DNA from: UBA3946 sp002385755
Lineage (GTDB): Bacteria > Bacillota_I > Bacilli_A > ML615J-28 > CAG-698
Reading direction: 5' to 3'
Length of the DNA stretch: 64,000 nt
Assembly (NCBI GenBank): GCA_050953085.1
Contig: JBMNLX010000004.1
Span: 8,285-72,284 of the forward strand
A program made the translations under genes and the position numbers. Below the pieces are notes generated by a model. It was not told the DNA's origin. It did no database searches and saw only the letters and a program-made list of their open reading frames with translations. Every line of letters begins with the position of its first letter. Positions within the stretch are counted from its first letter, which is position 1. Positions 1 through 8,618 of this stretch are shown in pieces.

Positions 1-620
1 CTTTTACATAACGAGCTCGTTCGCTCGTTTTATATGATCTTTATCCCGTTAACGGTTTTTATTTTCGTAGGGGCGGGCGACATCATCGCTCTCTACGCGG
101 CCGGCAAATATAACGAAAGCGTCGTTCCGTTAAAGATATTTACTTTCGCGATTTTTTCTTAACTCGGTCGTCTACATCGAAAGGGAGTGCGCTCTATATC
201 TTCACGAGCGGGAGAAAGCGATTATCGCCTGCAACCTGACCGGCGGGCTTTTTAACCTGACGGCTAACGTCGCGCTTTATTTCACGGGCTATTTCCGGCC
301 GGCGGCGGCGGTCGCGACGCTCGCGGCGTCTTTTTTTATCGTTGCCGTAATGATGCGCGTCTTTGTCCGCAAGGTCGACCGGGAGATCGACGCTGTTACG
401 TTTAAGACCGCGACCTATTTTCTTTTTTCCCTGCCTTTGTTTTTGCTTGATCATGTCATCGCGCTTTTTGTTTCCCGCCCGCTAATCCGGCTTCTTTCGC
501 TCGGCTTGGTCGGTGGCGCTCGCGTATTTGCTTTTGCTTTTGACGAGCAACGACAGGATTTTTATTAATAACTTGCGGGTATCGCTCGATAAAATCGCGG
601 AACTCAAAAATAAAACATAA
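1..620 (+). pseudogene. Polysaccharide flippase (Wzx/MATE-like), C-terminal part, frameshifted
   Basis: The gene enters from before the window. Reading from base 1 gives hydrophobic segments ending FTFAIFS and a stop near 160. Removing one T from the T6 run at 152-157 lets the reading continue through YLHEREKAIIACNLTGG and more membrane helices. A second single-base insertion near 501-503 is needed to reach the natural-looking end (RVSLDKIAELKNKT, stop 618-620). Alternating hydrophobic helices with short charged loops and the NLTANVALYFTG segment resemble the C-terminal half of lipid-linked oligosaccharide flippases. The family call rests on this resemblance only. The Wzz-like gene at 5355 would fit the same surface-polysaccharide theme. 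The two indels may be sequencing errors or real decay. Confidence 0.55.
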
Positions 621-637
621 GTTATTGCCGGTCCTCA

Positions 638-643
638 TATAAT
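638..643 (+). promoter_or_regulatory. -10 box for the TspO gene
   Basis: TATAAT lies 20 bp upstream of the start codon at 663, and an AGGAGG ribosome binding site follows at 649-654. No convincing -35 hexamer is present, so the assignment rests on the -10 box and position. Confidence 0.35.
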
Positions 644-662
644 GGACTAGGAGGATAACGCA

Positions 663-1152
663 ATGAACCGAATCAATTTCAAAAGTTTGGCTTTTCATCT
701 CTTGGTGCCCTTGATGCTCTTTTTTATAATCATGATGCTGATGCCGGATTTCCGCGATTATTACGACGGCCTCTCCAAGCCGGCGCCGCCTCTGCCACGG
801 ATTGTCCTCATCGCCATTTGGAGTTTTATGTATCTTCTGACCGGACTCGCGGCGTACTTTGCCGAGCAAAGCGTCACGGGCTCCGAACCCGCGAAATCGG
901 GCGTTTTTAAATATTACTTCTGGCAGCTGCTTCCTGAACCTGTTCTGGTTCCCGGTTACTTTCGGCTTGAGATGGCTGCTTGCCGGCCTCCTGTGGACGC
1001 TCGCGCTCTTGGTTTTGGCTTACGCTACTTACCGGCGTCTCTCAGGCGTCAATAAAACGAGCGGATATCTTTTTATTCCCTATTTGTTGTGGCTGCTTTT
1101 CTTGGCTTATTATACCTTCGGGTTATGGGCGATTAATTCGGGCGTGCTATAG
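663..1152 (+). CDS. tspO: TspO/MBR-family membrane protein (frameshifted)
   Basis: Start ATG 663 is preceded by AGGAGG. The first frame encodes three membrane segments and the hallmark W-x-F-x-Y-x-x-T-G-type stretch (IWSFMYLLTGLAAYFAEQ). The rest of the five-helix protein is in another frame (NLFWFPVTFGLRWLLAGLLW, then YLFIPYLLWLLFLAYYT). One extra C around 929-932 (CTTCCTGAAC for CTTCTGAAC) separates the two halves. Corrected, it gives about 163 residues, the normal TspO size. TspO proteins bind tetrapyrroles and are linked to stress signalling in the membrane. A terminator follows immediately, so it is a single-gene unit. Confidence 0.75.
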
Positions 1153-1173
1153 CGACGCGTTTTTACTTATCAT

Positions 1174-1201
1174 CACTGCCTACGCAGTGTTTTTTTTTTT
1201 A
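1174..1201 (+). terminator. Intrinsic terminator after tspO
   Basis: CACTGC-CTAC-GCAGTG forms a perfect 6-bp hairpin followed by twelve T. A second hairpin (GCGG..CGC, 1211-1234) without a T-run lies just downstream. Confidence 0.85.
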
Positions 1202-1251
1202 TGTTTTATGCGGAAAATCGCTACGATTTCCGCGTTATGAGAAAAAATTTC

Positions 1252-1281
1252 TTGTAATTGCTTGCTTTAGTGTGATAAAAT
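1252..1281 (+). promoter_or_regulatory. Putative promoter for glutamate dehydrogenase
   Basis: TTGTAA (1252-1257) and TAAAAT (1276-1281) are separated by 18 bp, 27 bp upstream of the ATG. The ribosome binding site AAGGTGA is at 1298-1304. Confidence 0.45.
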
Positions 1282-1308
1282 AAGAAAATAACGGAATAAG
1301 GTGATAGC

Positions 1309-2652
1309 ATGTTTGCAAGCGATTATTTAAATAAACTATATAAAGAATGCGTCGGTAAAAACCCGAACGAGCCCGAGTTTCTTCAGGTCGTCCGGATATT
1401 TTTGCAATCGGTCGATTCTCTCCTTCCCGCGATGCCACAAATCGAGACAAGCGGAGCGCTCGAGAGAATGCTCGAGCCGGAAAGGACGATTATCTTTCGG
1501 GTTCCCTGGGTTGACGATAACGGCCGCGTTCGCGTCAACCGCGGCTTTCGCGTCCAATACAACGGCGCCGTCGGCCCCTATAAGGGCGGGCTGCGCTTTG
1601 ACGAGGCGATGAATTTGTCGGTTGCGAAATTTCTCGCTTTTGAACAAACACTCAAAAACGCCCTTACCGGCCTGCCTTTGGGCGGCGCCAAGGGCGGCGC
1701 GGATTTCTCGCCCAAAGGCAAAAGCGACGGCGAGGTGATGCGTTTTTGTCAGAGTTTTATTTCCGAACTCTACCGCCATATCGGCGCCGGCGTCGACGTG
1801 CCGGCTGGCGATTTGGGCGTCGGACCGCGCGAGATCGGTTATCTTTTCGGTTATTATAAAAAACTAGTGAACCGCTTCGAGGGAGCGTTCACGGGAAAAA
1901 GCGCAAGTTACGGCGGGAGTCTCGGTCGCCCGGAGGCGACCGGGCACGGGCTTTGTTATTTCGCCGAGGAGATGTTAAGGGAATTCCGCGGCGAAAGCCT
2001 TGCCGGCAAGCGCGTCGTCGTGTCGGGTTTCGGTCAGGTCGGGTTTCACGCCGCCTGCAAGGCGGCCGAGCTCGGCGCCAAGGTCGTGGCTTTAAGCGAA
2101 TTGTCGGGCGTGATTTATTCCCCCGCGGGTCTTGATATCGGGATTGTTCAACAACTGAAAGCGAAAAATGAGCCGCTCGAGGCTTATCTTAAGGAAGACG
2201 GCGGCGCGAGTTTCCTCACCCCGCCCTCGGCAATCTTTCGCTTGCCTTGCGACGTGGCCCTGCCCTGCGCGACGCAAAACGAGCTCGATTTGGAAAGCGC
2301 GAAAGCGCTCGTTGCGGGAGGCGTAAGAATGGTCTGCGAGGGCGCCAACATGCCTTCGACGCCGGAAGCGATCGAGTACTTCCTTGAACATGGCGTCTTG
2401 TTCGGTCCCGGCAAGGCCGCCAACGCCGGAGGCGTCGCCGTTAGCTGCCTTGAGATGACGCAAAACGCGACCTTCCTGCCCTGGACTTTCGAGGAAGTCG
2501 ACGCCAAGTTAAAAGAAATCATGAAAAATATTTTCCGCCGGTCGCGCGACGCCGCAATCCGTCTCGGCAAACCCGAAAACCTTCTCGCCGGGGCGAGCGT
2601 CGCCGGTTTTTTGAAAATATACGAGGCGATGAGGGCGCAGGGCGTTGTTTAG
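1309..2652 (+). CDS. gdhA: NADP-type glutamate dehydrogenase
   Basis: A complete 447-aa protein with start ATG 1309 and RBS AAGGTGA. It interconverts glutamate with 2-oxoglutarate plus ammonium and is cytosolic. The Glu/Leu/Phe/Val dehydrogenase dimerisation domain holds the substrate and catalytic-lysine signatures (GPYKGGLRFD and LPLGGAKGGADF, about residues 90-135). A Rossmann NAD(P) domain follows, with VVVSGFGQVGFHAA at about 235-250. The C-terminal VCEGANMPST and GKAANAGGVAVS motifs are typical of the bacterial hexameric 450-aa class. It stands alone between terminators. Assignment is firm; NADP preference is inferred from the subfamily. Confidence 0.95.
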   Translation: MFASDYLNKLYKECVGKNPNEPEFLQVVRIFLQSVDSLLPAMPQIETSGALERMLEPERTIIFRVPWVDDNGRVRVNRGFRVQYNGAVGPYKGGLRFDEAMNLSVAKFLAFEQTLKNALTGLPLGGAKGGADFSPKGKSDGEVMRFCQSFISELYRHIGAGVDVPAGDLGVGPREIGYLFGYYKKLVNRFEGAFTGKSASYGGSLGRPEATGHGLCYFAEEMLREFRGESLAGKRVVVSGFGQVGFHAACKAAELGAKVVALSELSGVIYSPAGLDIGIVQQLKAKNEPLEAYLKEDGGASFLTPPSAIFRLPCDVALPCATQNELDLESAKALVAGGVRMVCEGANMPSTPEAIEYFLEHGVLFGPGKAANAGGVAVSCLEMTQNATFLPWTFEEVDAKLKEIMKNIFRRSRDAAIRLGKPENLLAGASVAGFLKIYEAMRAQGVV

Positions 2653-2677
2653 AAAAAATCAATATATTAGATATCTG

Positions 2678-2716
2678 AAAACTACTTTTTTAGCAAACCT
2701 AAAAAAGTAGTTTTTG
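2678..2716 (+). terminator. Terminator after gdhA
   Basis: A long perfect inverted repeat (AAACTACTTTTTTAG / CTAAAAAAGTAGTTT) ends in a T-run. Its symmetry means it could also work on the other strand. Confidence 0.85.
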
Positions 2717-2964
2717 TAATCCTATCAATTAAATATAAACTCAACCATTTGATTTCCTTGACGCGTTCCCTGACGCGGTAAAAAACTGTTAAAATTCCGG
2801 ACCGAAATAAAAAGGATATTTTTCCCTTTGCGGTAAAAAGAAATGCGGACGGTCTAGTTTTATGGCTCGTCCCGAGTCTAGATAAATATAACCGGAAATC
2901 ATAGCGAAGAAGAATGAACCGCATAGTTCGCCGGGGACCGCGAGTATAGTTAACCCAGAGTTTT
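2717..2964. other. Intergenic stretch, nothing recognised
   Basis: AT-rich spacer between the gdhA terminator and the small peptide gene. I see no convincing coding frame, structured element or complete promoter. Confidence 0.5.
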
Positions 2965-2980
2965 AAGAGGAGGTTTTAAC

Positions 2981-3124
2981 ATGAATAAAGCGATAATAGC
3001 ATTCCTGATTAGGTCCGAATATACATTCTTTGTTTTTCTAACGATGATTTTACTCTCTTTTAGTATCGCGCTCTTTGGTTTGCTTATTTCCGGCGCGATA
3101 AAGAAAAAGAAGATTGAATTATAG
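2981..3124 (+). CDS. Small membrane protein, 47 aa
   Basis: ATG 2981 follows a very strong ribosome binding site (AAGAGGAGG, 2965-2973) at ideal spacing. The 47-residue product has one long hydrophobic segment (about residues 15-40, TFFVFLTMILLSFSIALFG onward) and a lysine-rich tail KKKKIEL. This predicts a single-pass membrane protein with its C-terminus in the cytosol. No family is recognised. The RBS and clean hydrophobic/charged layout argue that it is real. It stands alone upstream of the formate-THF ligase promoter. Confidence 0.6.
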   Translation: MNKAIIAFLIRSEYTFFVFLTMILLSFSIALFGLLISGAIKKKKIEL

Positions 3125-3270
3125 AGCGATTTGAAGAAAGCATTGTTTGATAATCGCTTTAGATAGGATACCGGTCGGTTTGGCTAATTAATGAGCTTTG
3201 GGGAAGACTTAAGCGTCTTTCAATTTTTAAATATTCCCGGCATTTAATAAAACATCCGGATAAAAAAATA

Positions 3271-3299
3271 TTGTATAAAGCGAACTGATTTAGTATAAT
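3271..3299 (+). promoter_or_regulatory. Promoter of formate-THF ligase gene
   Basis: TTGTAT (3271-3276), a 17-bp spacer and a consensus TATAAT (3294-3299). Confidence 0.75.
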
Positions 3300-3324
3300 G
3301 CTATTGAGGTTATAATATTTTAAG

Positions 3325-3369
3325 AAAGGAGCGGGCATAACGGAGAGCCGTTAGCCTTTCCGTTATGCC
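3325..3369 (+). promoter_or_regulatory. Shine-Dalgarno plus hairpin before the fhs start codon
   Basis: AAAGGAG (3325-3331) is 46 nt upstream of the ATG at 3378, too far for normal initiation. Between them an 11-bp perfect inverted repeat (GGCATAACGGA 3334-3344; TCCGTTATGCC 3359-3369) can fold. Folding would leave about 10 nt between the SD and the ATG, the usual spacing. No other good SD lies close to the start codon. Confidence 0.6.
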
Positions 3370-3377
3370 GTGAAACG

Positions 3378-5037
3378 ATGTTATCCGATATCGAAATCAT
3401 TAACCGATCCAAACTCGAACCGATCGAGACGCTCGCCCGCAAGTTCGGCATTGGCGGCGACGAGCTTTTCAGTTACGGGAAGTATATCGCGAAGGTGGAA
3501 CCTGCTGTTTATAACCGGCTCGCAGGGAAAAAAGACGGGAAGTTGATTCTCGTCACGGCTATCACGCCGACGCCCGCGGGCGAGGGAAAGTCGACGACGA
3601 CGATCGGTCTCGTGGACGCGTTGTGCCGGATGGGCAAGAAGTGTATCGGCGCGCTGCGCGAGCCGTCGCTTGGACCCGTTTTCGGGATCAAGGGCGGCGC
3701 CGCCGGCGGCGGTTACGCCCAGGTTAACCCGATGGTCGAGCTTAATCTTCATTTTACCGGCGATATTCACGCCGTCACTACCGCGAACAATCTTATCAGC
3801 GCCGTTATTGACAACCACATTTTCCAGGGGAACGAGCTTGATATTGATCCCGAAAACGTCGGCTGGAAACGCTGTCTCGACCTGAACGACCGCGCCCTGC
3901 GCCGCGTCCAGGTCGGACTTTCGTCGGCTAAGGAGACGCCGCGCTTTGACGGCTTCAATATCTCCGTCGCAAGCGAGATCATGGCGATTTTATGCTGGCG
4001 CGTGATCATGAAGATTTAAGAAGGTTGCTTGACCGACGATCGTCGCTCATCGCCGCGACGGCCGGCCGGTAACTGTTGGGGATTTGGGCGTCGCGGGCTC
4101 TCTCATGGTGCTGCTTAAGGACGCGCTGAAGCCGAATTTAGTGCAGACGCTCGAGAATAACTTGATGATCGTTCACGGCGGTCCGTTCGCCAATATCGCC
4201 CACGGATGTAACTCGATTATCGGCACCAAACTGGCGTTGAAACTCGCCGATTACGTGATTACCGAGGCTGGGTTCGGCGCCGATCTCGGCGCCGAGAAGT
4301 TCCTTGACATCAAGTGTCAGGAAGCGGGATTAAACCCGAATCTCGTTGTGGTAGTGGCGACGATCCGCGCGCTTAAATATCACGGCGGGCAAAGTTTGAA
4401 GGAACTCTCGGTAAGCAACGTCGACGCCCTGCGCCGGGGCGTGAAAAACTTAAAGCGGCACCTGGATACCGTCGCCTTGTATAATTTGCCGGCGGTCGTG
4501 GCGCTCAATTTGTTTGGAAGCGACTCGCCCGAGGAGATCGCCTTTATGGAAGCGTGGGCGAAAGAAACAAATGTCCCGCTCGCCAAAAGCGAGGTGTTTT
4601 CCAAGGGCTCGGCCGGCGGGATGGAGCTGGCGGAAAAGGCGCTTGAAAACCTCGCGGAAACTTCCTACGCGCCGCTTTACAAACGGGACGAAGGGGTCTT
4701 GGAGAAAATCGAGAAAATATGTTACCGCGTCTACGGCGCGAGCGCCGTCGAATACGCGCCCGACGCGCTTCGCGACTTAAGGCGGCTTGATGACTCGCCG
4801 TATCGCGATTTCTATATCTGCATGGCGAAGACTCCGAACTCGATTACCGATAACCCGAAAATCGTCGGCGTCCCCGACAACCATACCGTTCATATCAAAG
4901 AAGTCAGGCTTTCCGCCGGCGCCGGGTTTATTGTCTGCCTTACCGGAAGCATCATGACGATGCCGGGACTCCCGAAATCCCCGATGGCCCTGCGCATCGA
5001 CCTCACGCCGGAAGGAAAAGTCACCGGACTAATGTAA
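3378..5037 (+). CDS. fhs: Formate-tetrahydrofolate ligase (frameshifted)
   Basis: This ATP-dependent enzyme makes 10-formyl-THF from formate and THF for purine and formyl-Met synthesis. The first frame (3378-4019) begins MLSDIEIINRSKLEPI and contains the nucleotide-binding TPAGEGKSTTTIGL and LREPSLGPVFGIKGGAAGGG motifs. The remainder continues in another frame to 5037 (VHGGPFANIAHGCNS, ITEAGFGADLGAEKFLDIK, MTMPGLPKSP). Two single-base deletions restore one frame of about 553 aa, the normal length: one near 3993 (TGCTGGCG for TGCCTGGCG) and one near 4034. All conserved blocks are intact, so I favour sequence error over pseudogenisation. The gene is monocistronic between its promoter and terminator. 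Confidence 0.88.
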
Positions 5038-5044
5038 ATAACCG

Positions 5045-5072
5045 CCCCGTTTTCAAAAAAACGGGGTTTTTG
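5045..5072 (+). terminator. Terminator after fhs
   Basis: CCCCGTTTT and AAAACGGGG form a hairpin followed by five T. Confidence 0.9.
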
Positions 5073-5130
5073 TAAAAAGTTGTTGGAAAGTAGTCGTTTA
5101 TGTGGTAAATATTTGCGTGGTTGTTAAGGG

Positions 5131-5184
5131 GTTATCGGCGGGGATACGACACCGGCAACCGCAAGTCGGCGCCGACCCGATAAC
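5131..5184 (+). other. GC-rich inverted-repeat element, possible structured RNA
   Basis: In the 317-bp spacer before the Wzz-like gene, GTTATCGG (5131-5138) pairs with CCGATAAC (5177-5184). Between them lies a GC-rich segment containing CCGGCAACC and the palindrome GTCGGCGCCGAC. The CCGGCAACC...GGCGCC order recalls the SAM-I/SAM-IV riboswitch core, but the full architecture is not there. There is a -10-like TATAAT downstream at 5302-5307. Confidence 0.3.
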
Positions 5185-5354
5185 GCGGCGGCCCGGATTA
5201 CTCGCTTTTGCATACGCAAGGCAAGACAATAACCGAAGAGTTTTATTCTAAAGCAAACTGTCATTTGGGGAAAAAACAATAAAAACACAACTTGTTTCGT
5301 ATATAATACGAATAAACGTCGAACAAACACGGAAGGAGAGACAGAAGAATCATT

Positions 5355-6671
5355 ATGGAAAAAGAAATCAGTTTGCAGGAGTTGTTTAAAGTTTTATGGA
5401 AGGGGAAATTTATAATTCTCCTTACGGTCGCGATTGTGTTGACAGCCACGCTTATCGGCGTAAAAATATACGATAATGGTAAGTCGCAGGTATCAACGAT
5501 CGTAACTTTGCAATGGGAAGGGATAGACGACGGGCAGTATCCCGACGGCAGCGCTTTTAATGACAGGCATCTAATTGATTCCTACATTCTGCTTGAAACG
5601 GTTGAAAAACTTAACCTTTCTAATATTAACGGCAATGACTTGCGCAACGCCATCGTCATCACCCCAATCATCCCAAGCAATATCGTCTCGCAGATCGAGA
5701 AGGCGATTAAGGATGGAAAGAAATACGATTATTACCCGACTTATTATCGGCTTTCGCTTAGCAACGGCGCGCTCAAAATTAGCGTGAGCCAGGCGCAGTC
5801 CTTGCTTACCGAGCTGGTGGAACAGTTTAGGGTCCGTTTCAATAAGAAATACGTTAATCAAACGCAGGTAAACAACATCATTAACCTTGATTTTACCGAA
5901 CTTGAATACGTGGATATCTACCAGATTCTCATCCATCAGACTGAATTGATCGAATCGGCGGCGTCGCTTCGCCTGGAGGAAAACGAGCATTTCGTCTCCA
6001 ATAATTTGAAGATTGGTTTTAACGATATCTTAATCCGCTGTAATTTGCTTCGCGGGACGACGCTCAAGCAGATCTCGTCGCGAATCGACACGTATTATCT
6101 TGCGAAAAATGAGGAGTATTTAATCTCCCAATATACCCACGAGATTAACCGCCTGGAATCGGAGCTCTCGAAAGCGGTGGCGTACGAGGCGAACCTTAGG
6201 GAAATAATCGAAAATTACGACGGGAACCAGCAGACGATTATCTTGCCCGGGGCCGACCCCGCGCAAATCATCGAGCTTGACACTTATTACAACAAACTTA
6301 TGGACAACCTCCTAAACCAGCAAAAAATCATTATTGAGTTGGAAAATGAAATCGCCTATTACGACAAAATGATTGAGCGTTACAAAGGCGAGGATTCCGA
6401 ATACGAGTTTGATCAGGAAGAACGGGCCGCGCAAGCCGTCGAACTCGAGGCGGATATCGCGGCTGCCGTCGCCATCCTGGAACAGTTAATCGACGACGCC
6501 AACGTTATTATCGGCGAGCATAACCAGGTGAAAGTTAGCGAGGTCATTAGGCCGCTTACCGCTCCCCAGCGCCAATCGGGGGTCAACCTATCCTTATACA
6601 GCGCCATCGCGTTGCTGGTCGGCTGCGGTTTGGGCGCTGCGATCGTTTTATTCAAGCATAAATGGCACTAA
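5355..6671 (+). CDS. Wzz-like polysaccharide chain-length determinant protein
   Basis: 438 aa, start ATG 5355 with AAGGAGAG 15-20 nt upstream. The N-terminal motif ISLQELFKVLWKGKFIILLT is the classic opening of the Wzz/PCP family and includes the first membrane helix (about residues 17-37). A large external coiled-coil region follows (about 120-400, rich in Glu, Leu and Gln). It ends with a Pro-containing segment (IRPLTAPQRQSGVN) before a second helix (about 412-432). Such proteins control surface polysaccharide length and usually partner a Wzy polymerase or a tyrosine kinase. No kinase domain is fused here and none is adjacent. It stands alone with its own terminator. Confidence 0.8.
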   Translation: MEKEISLQELFKVLWKGKFIILLTVAIVLTATLIGVKIYDNGKSQVSTIVTLQWEGIDDGQYPDGSAFNDRHLIDSYILLETVEKLNLSNINGNDLRNAIVITPIIPSNIVSQIEKAIKDGKKYDYYPTYYRLSLSNGALKISVSQAQSLLTELVEQFRVRFNKKYVNQTQVNNIINLDFTELEYVDIYQILIHQTELIESAASLRLEENEHFVSNNLKIGFNDILIRCNLLRGTTLKQISSRIDTYYLAKNEEYLISQYTHEINRLESELSKAVAYEANLREIIENYDGNQQTIILPGADPAQIIELDTYYNKLMDNLLNQQKIIIELENEIAYYDKMIERYKGEDSEYEFDQEERAAQAVELEADIAAAVAILEQLIDDANVIIGEHNQVKVSEVIRPLTAPQRQSGVNLSLYSAIALLVGCGLGAAIVLFKHKWH

Positions 6672-6693
6672 TCCCGACGAGTCGGGATTTTTT
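6670..6693 (+). terminator. Terminator after the Wzz-like gene
   Basis: ATCCCGAC-GA-GTCGGGAT hairpin overlapping the stop codon region, followed by TTTTTT. Confidence 0.9.
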
Positions 6694-6747
6694 ATATCAA
6701 GTATAGCGATCTTTCTTTTCACATATACTATTATCGGGTGAATATTT

Positions 6748-7305
6748 GTGAAGAGATTAAATTTACGAAACGCCGTGACCCGCTGGCACGTTATCGGCGT
6801 TCCGGTTATCATCTTTATCGGCGTTCTTATGCATTTTGCTTTTTCGTTTTTGGGAAAACCTTTGTTTTTGGCTCCTTTTTTTCCCGTGAACGAAAGCGTC
6901 TGGGAGCATTTAAAGATGGCTTTTTGGCCCGCGCTCCTGTGGTGGGTTATCGGCTATTGGGCGCTTCGCGGTAAGGCGTCGCCGTCCGGGCGCTTGTGGT
7001 TTACCGCCGCCTTTTTCGCGGTCATAACGCCTCTGTGGCTCATCATTACCTTTTATTATTTCTACACCTCGGCTTTCGGGATCGAGTCGGCCTTTATCGA
7101 CGCGGCTATATATATATTGGCGGTCGCGACGGGTCAGGCGGCGGGACTTTGGCTTTACCGGCGTCTCCCGGAACGGCGGGTGTTGTTTTTTGCGGGCGTT
7201 TTTCTTCTTATCGCCTTGGCGGCGGCTTTCATATGGTTTACTTTTGACCCGCCGGAGGTCGCTCTGTTTTATGATTTCCGTCATCGTCTTTACGGCATTC
7301 GCTAA
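6748..7305 (+). CDS. DUF6512-like integral membrane protein
   Basis: 185 aa starting at GTG 6748. About five predicted membrane helices are present. The segment PFFPVNESVWEHLKMAFWPA (about residues 45-64) is the signature I associate with DUF6512-type proteins, and the YGI ending also fits. Function is unknown. No catalytic motif is visible and no terminator follows. The next gene, 93 bp downstream, has its own strong RBS. Confidence 0.65.
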   Translation: MKRLNLRNAVTRWHVIGVPVIIFIGVLMHFAFSFLGKPLFLAPFFPVNESVWEHLKMAFWPALLWWVIGYWALRGKASPSGRLWFTAAFFAVITPLWLIITFYYFYTSAFGIESAFIDAAIYILAVATGQAAGLWLYRRLPERRVLFFAGVFLLIALAAAFIWFTFDPPEVALFYDFRHRLYGIR

Positions 7306-7397
7306 AGAACTACAAATGTTGAAAAAAAATTGTAAAAAGATTTGCGAAGTCGAGCGATATATAGTATAATAACGTTATGGGATAAGGAGAAAATATC

Positions 7398-8474
7398 ATG
7401 ATAATGTTTGAAGCATTGAAAAAACTCGGCCTTTTTGAGAAAACCGACAATGTCGTCAAATTCGGGAGGGGTTTTTACAACCGCAGTTATATTGTTGAGG
7501 CATCCGACGGCCGCTACTTATTGGAAGCGGTGGACGGCAAGGCCGTAAACCGTCCCGAGAAAGCGATGGCGAATTACCGACTTATCGAAAAGCATCTTGA
7601 GAAGTGGGGTCAGGCAGTCTCGTTTATGGCGGAAAAACTGACCGACGAGGAGAAAAACGACGTCATAGTTATCGAAGGAACATATTGGCGCGGGTTTAAA
7701 ATGCCGGAAGGCGCCGGTTTGTTCAAGAAAATTATCAATAACCGGATGATTTATGAAATCGGCAAGGCCATCGGCCGTTTCCACCGCAGTCTTAAAGACT
7801 TCCCGCTGGAAGAATTGTATTGCCCGATTCCCGAGTGCTCCAATATCGAGAAGGAATTGGACTTGCTTCAGAAAACCGTTTTTAAAATTACCGACGAGAA
7901 TTTCATTTTATATAATGACGCCAAATTTGTTTTGGACCGTAAAGAAGATTTAAAACTTCTTGATCATTTTATCGAAAACGACGAATTGCCGTTAAGGGTC
8001 GTTCATAATAATCTCCGCCTGAACAACTTCATCTTTGACGTCAATAGCTACAGGGTGATTGCCGTGAGTTGTTATGACGCGGCATCGCGCGGGACTTTGC
8101 TTCACGATTTGGGCGAAGCTCTCCGGCAGCTGACGTCGACGACCCGCGAGGATGAAAGCAATCTTAGCCTCGTCCGCATAAATATCGCCTTCTTCAAGGA
8201 ATTTCTAAGCGGGTATTTTTCGGAAACGCGCGATTTTCTCACGCAAAAAGAAGCCGACTATATTATCGACGCCGTGCGCCTGAAGGCGCTCGAGAGCGGG
8301 CTTAGATATTTGAACGATTATTTTGCGGGCAATAAAACATACAATATCTTCTATAAGGAACAAAATATCGATCGCGCCCGTAACCAGTTCAGGCTGGTGG
8401 AAGATATCGAAACTCACTACGAAGGGATGCGCAACACGGTAAGTTTTCTTTATAATCACGCAAACGCTAAATAA
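7398..8474 (+). CDS. NahK-like phosphotransferase with degenerate active site
   Basis: 358 aa, start ATG 7398 with AAGGAG 11 nt upstream. The layout follows the aminoglycoside-phosphotransferase fold, closest to N-acetylhexosamine 1-kinase (NahK). The N-lobe has GRGFYNRSYIVEA and the C-terminal part has ESGLRYLNDYF and IDRARNQFRLVEDIE, matching the NahK tail. In active members the catalytic loop reads HND and the metal-binding loop reads DLD. Here they are HNN (residues 203-205) and VSCYD, so the catalytic Asp and the metal ligands appear lost. It may be a pseudokinase, a sugar-binding protein or decaying. A truncated copy lies at 16737-17192. A hairpin terminator follows. Confidence 0.7.
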   Translation: MIMFEALKKLGLFEKTDNVVKFGRGFYNRSYIVEASDGRYLLEAVDGKAVNRPEKAMANYRLIEKHLEKWGQAVSFMAEKLTDEEKNDVIVIEGTYWRGFKMPEGAGLFKKIINNRMIYEIGKAIGRFHRSLKDFPLEELYCPIPECSNIEKELDLLQKTVFKITDENFILYNDAKFVLDRKEDLKLLDHFIENDELPLRVVHNNLRLNNFIFDVNSYRVIAVSCYDAASRGTLLHDLGEALRQLTSTTREDESNLSLVRINIAFFKEFLSGYFSETRDFLTQKEADYIIDAVRLKALESGLRYLNDYFAGNKTYNIFYKEQNIDRARNQFRLVEDIETHYEGMRNTVSFLYNHANAK

Positions 8475-8500
8475 AAACCCGGGCCGGGTTTTTATTTTTT
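8473..8500 (+). terminator. Terminator after the NahK-like gene
   Basis: AAAAACCCGG/CCGGGTTTTT inverted repeat followed by a T-rich tract. Confidence 0.8.
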
Positions 8501-8576
8501 TTACAAAATGTATGGCATAGATTGATAAAAGTGTGATATACTTAAAAAAACGGAAGATTATAATAAAAAAATTTAA

Positions 8577-8618
8577 TGTGAATATTATATGCAGGGGTGT
8601 GAATATTATATGCAGGGG
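8577..8618 (+). repeat. 21-bp perfect tandem duplication
   Basis: Units at 8577-8597 and 8598-8618 are identical (TGTGAATATTATATGCAGGG plus G). Repeat copy 2 has a single unit, so the duplication arose after the two copies separated, or was lost from copy 2. Confidence 0.85.

Noticed and set aside
2682..2924. 80-codon minus-strand frame after gdhA
   Set aside because: It begins in spacer and ends inside the terminator stem, with no RBS or motif.
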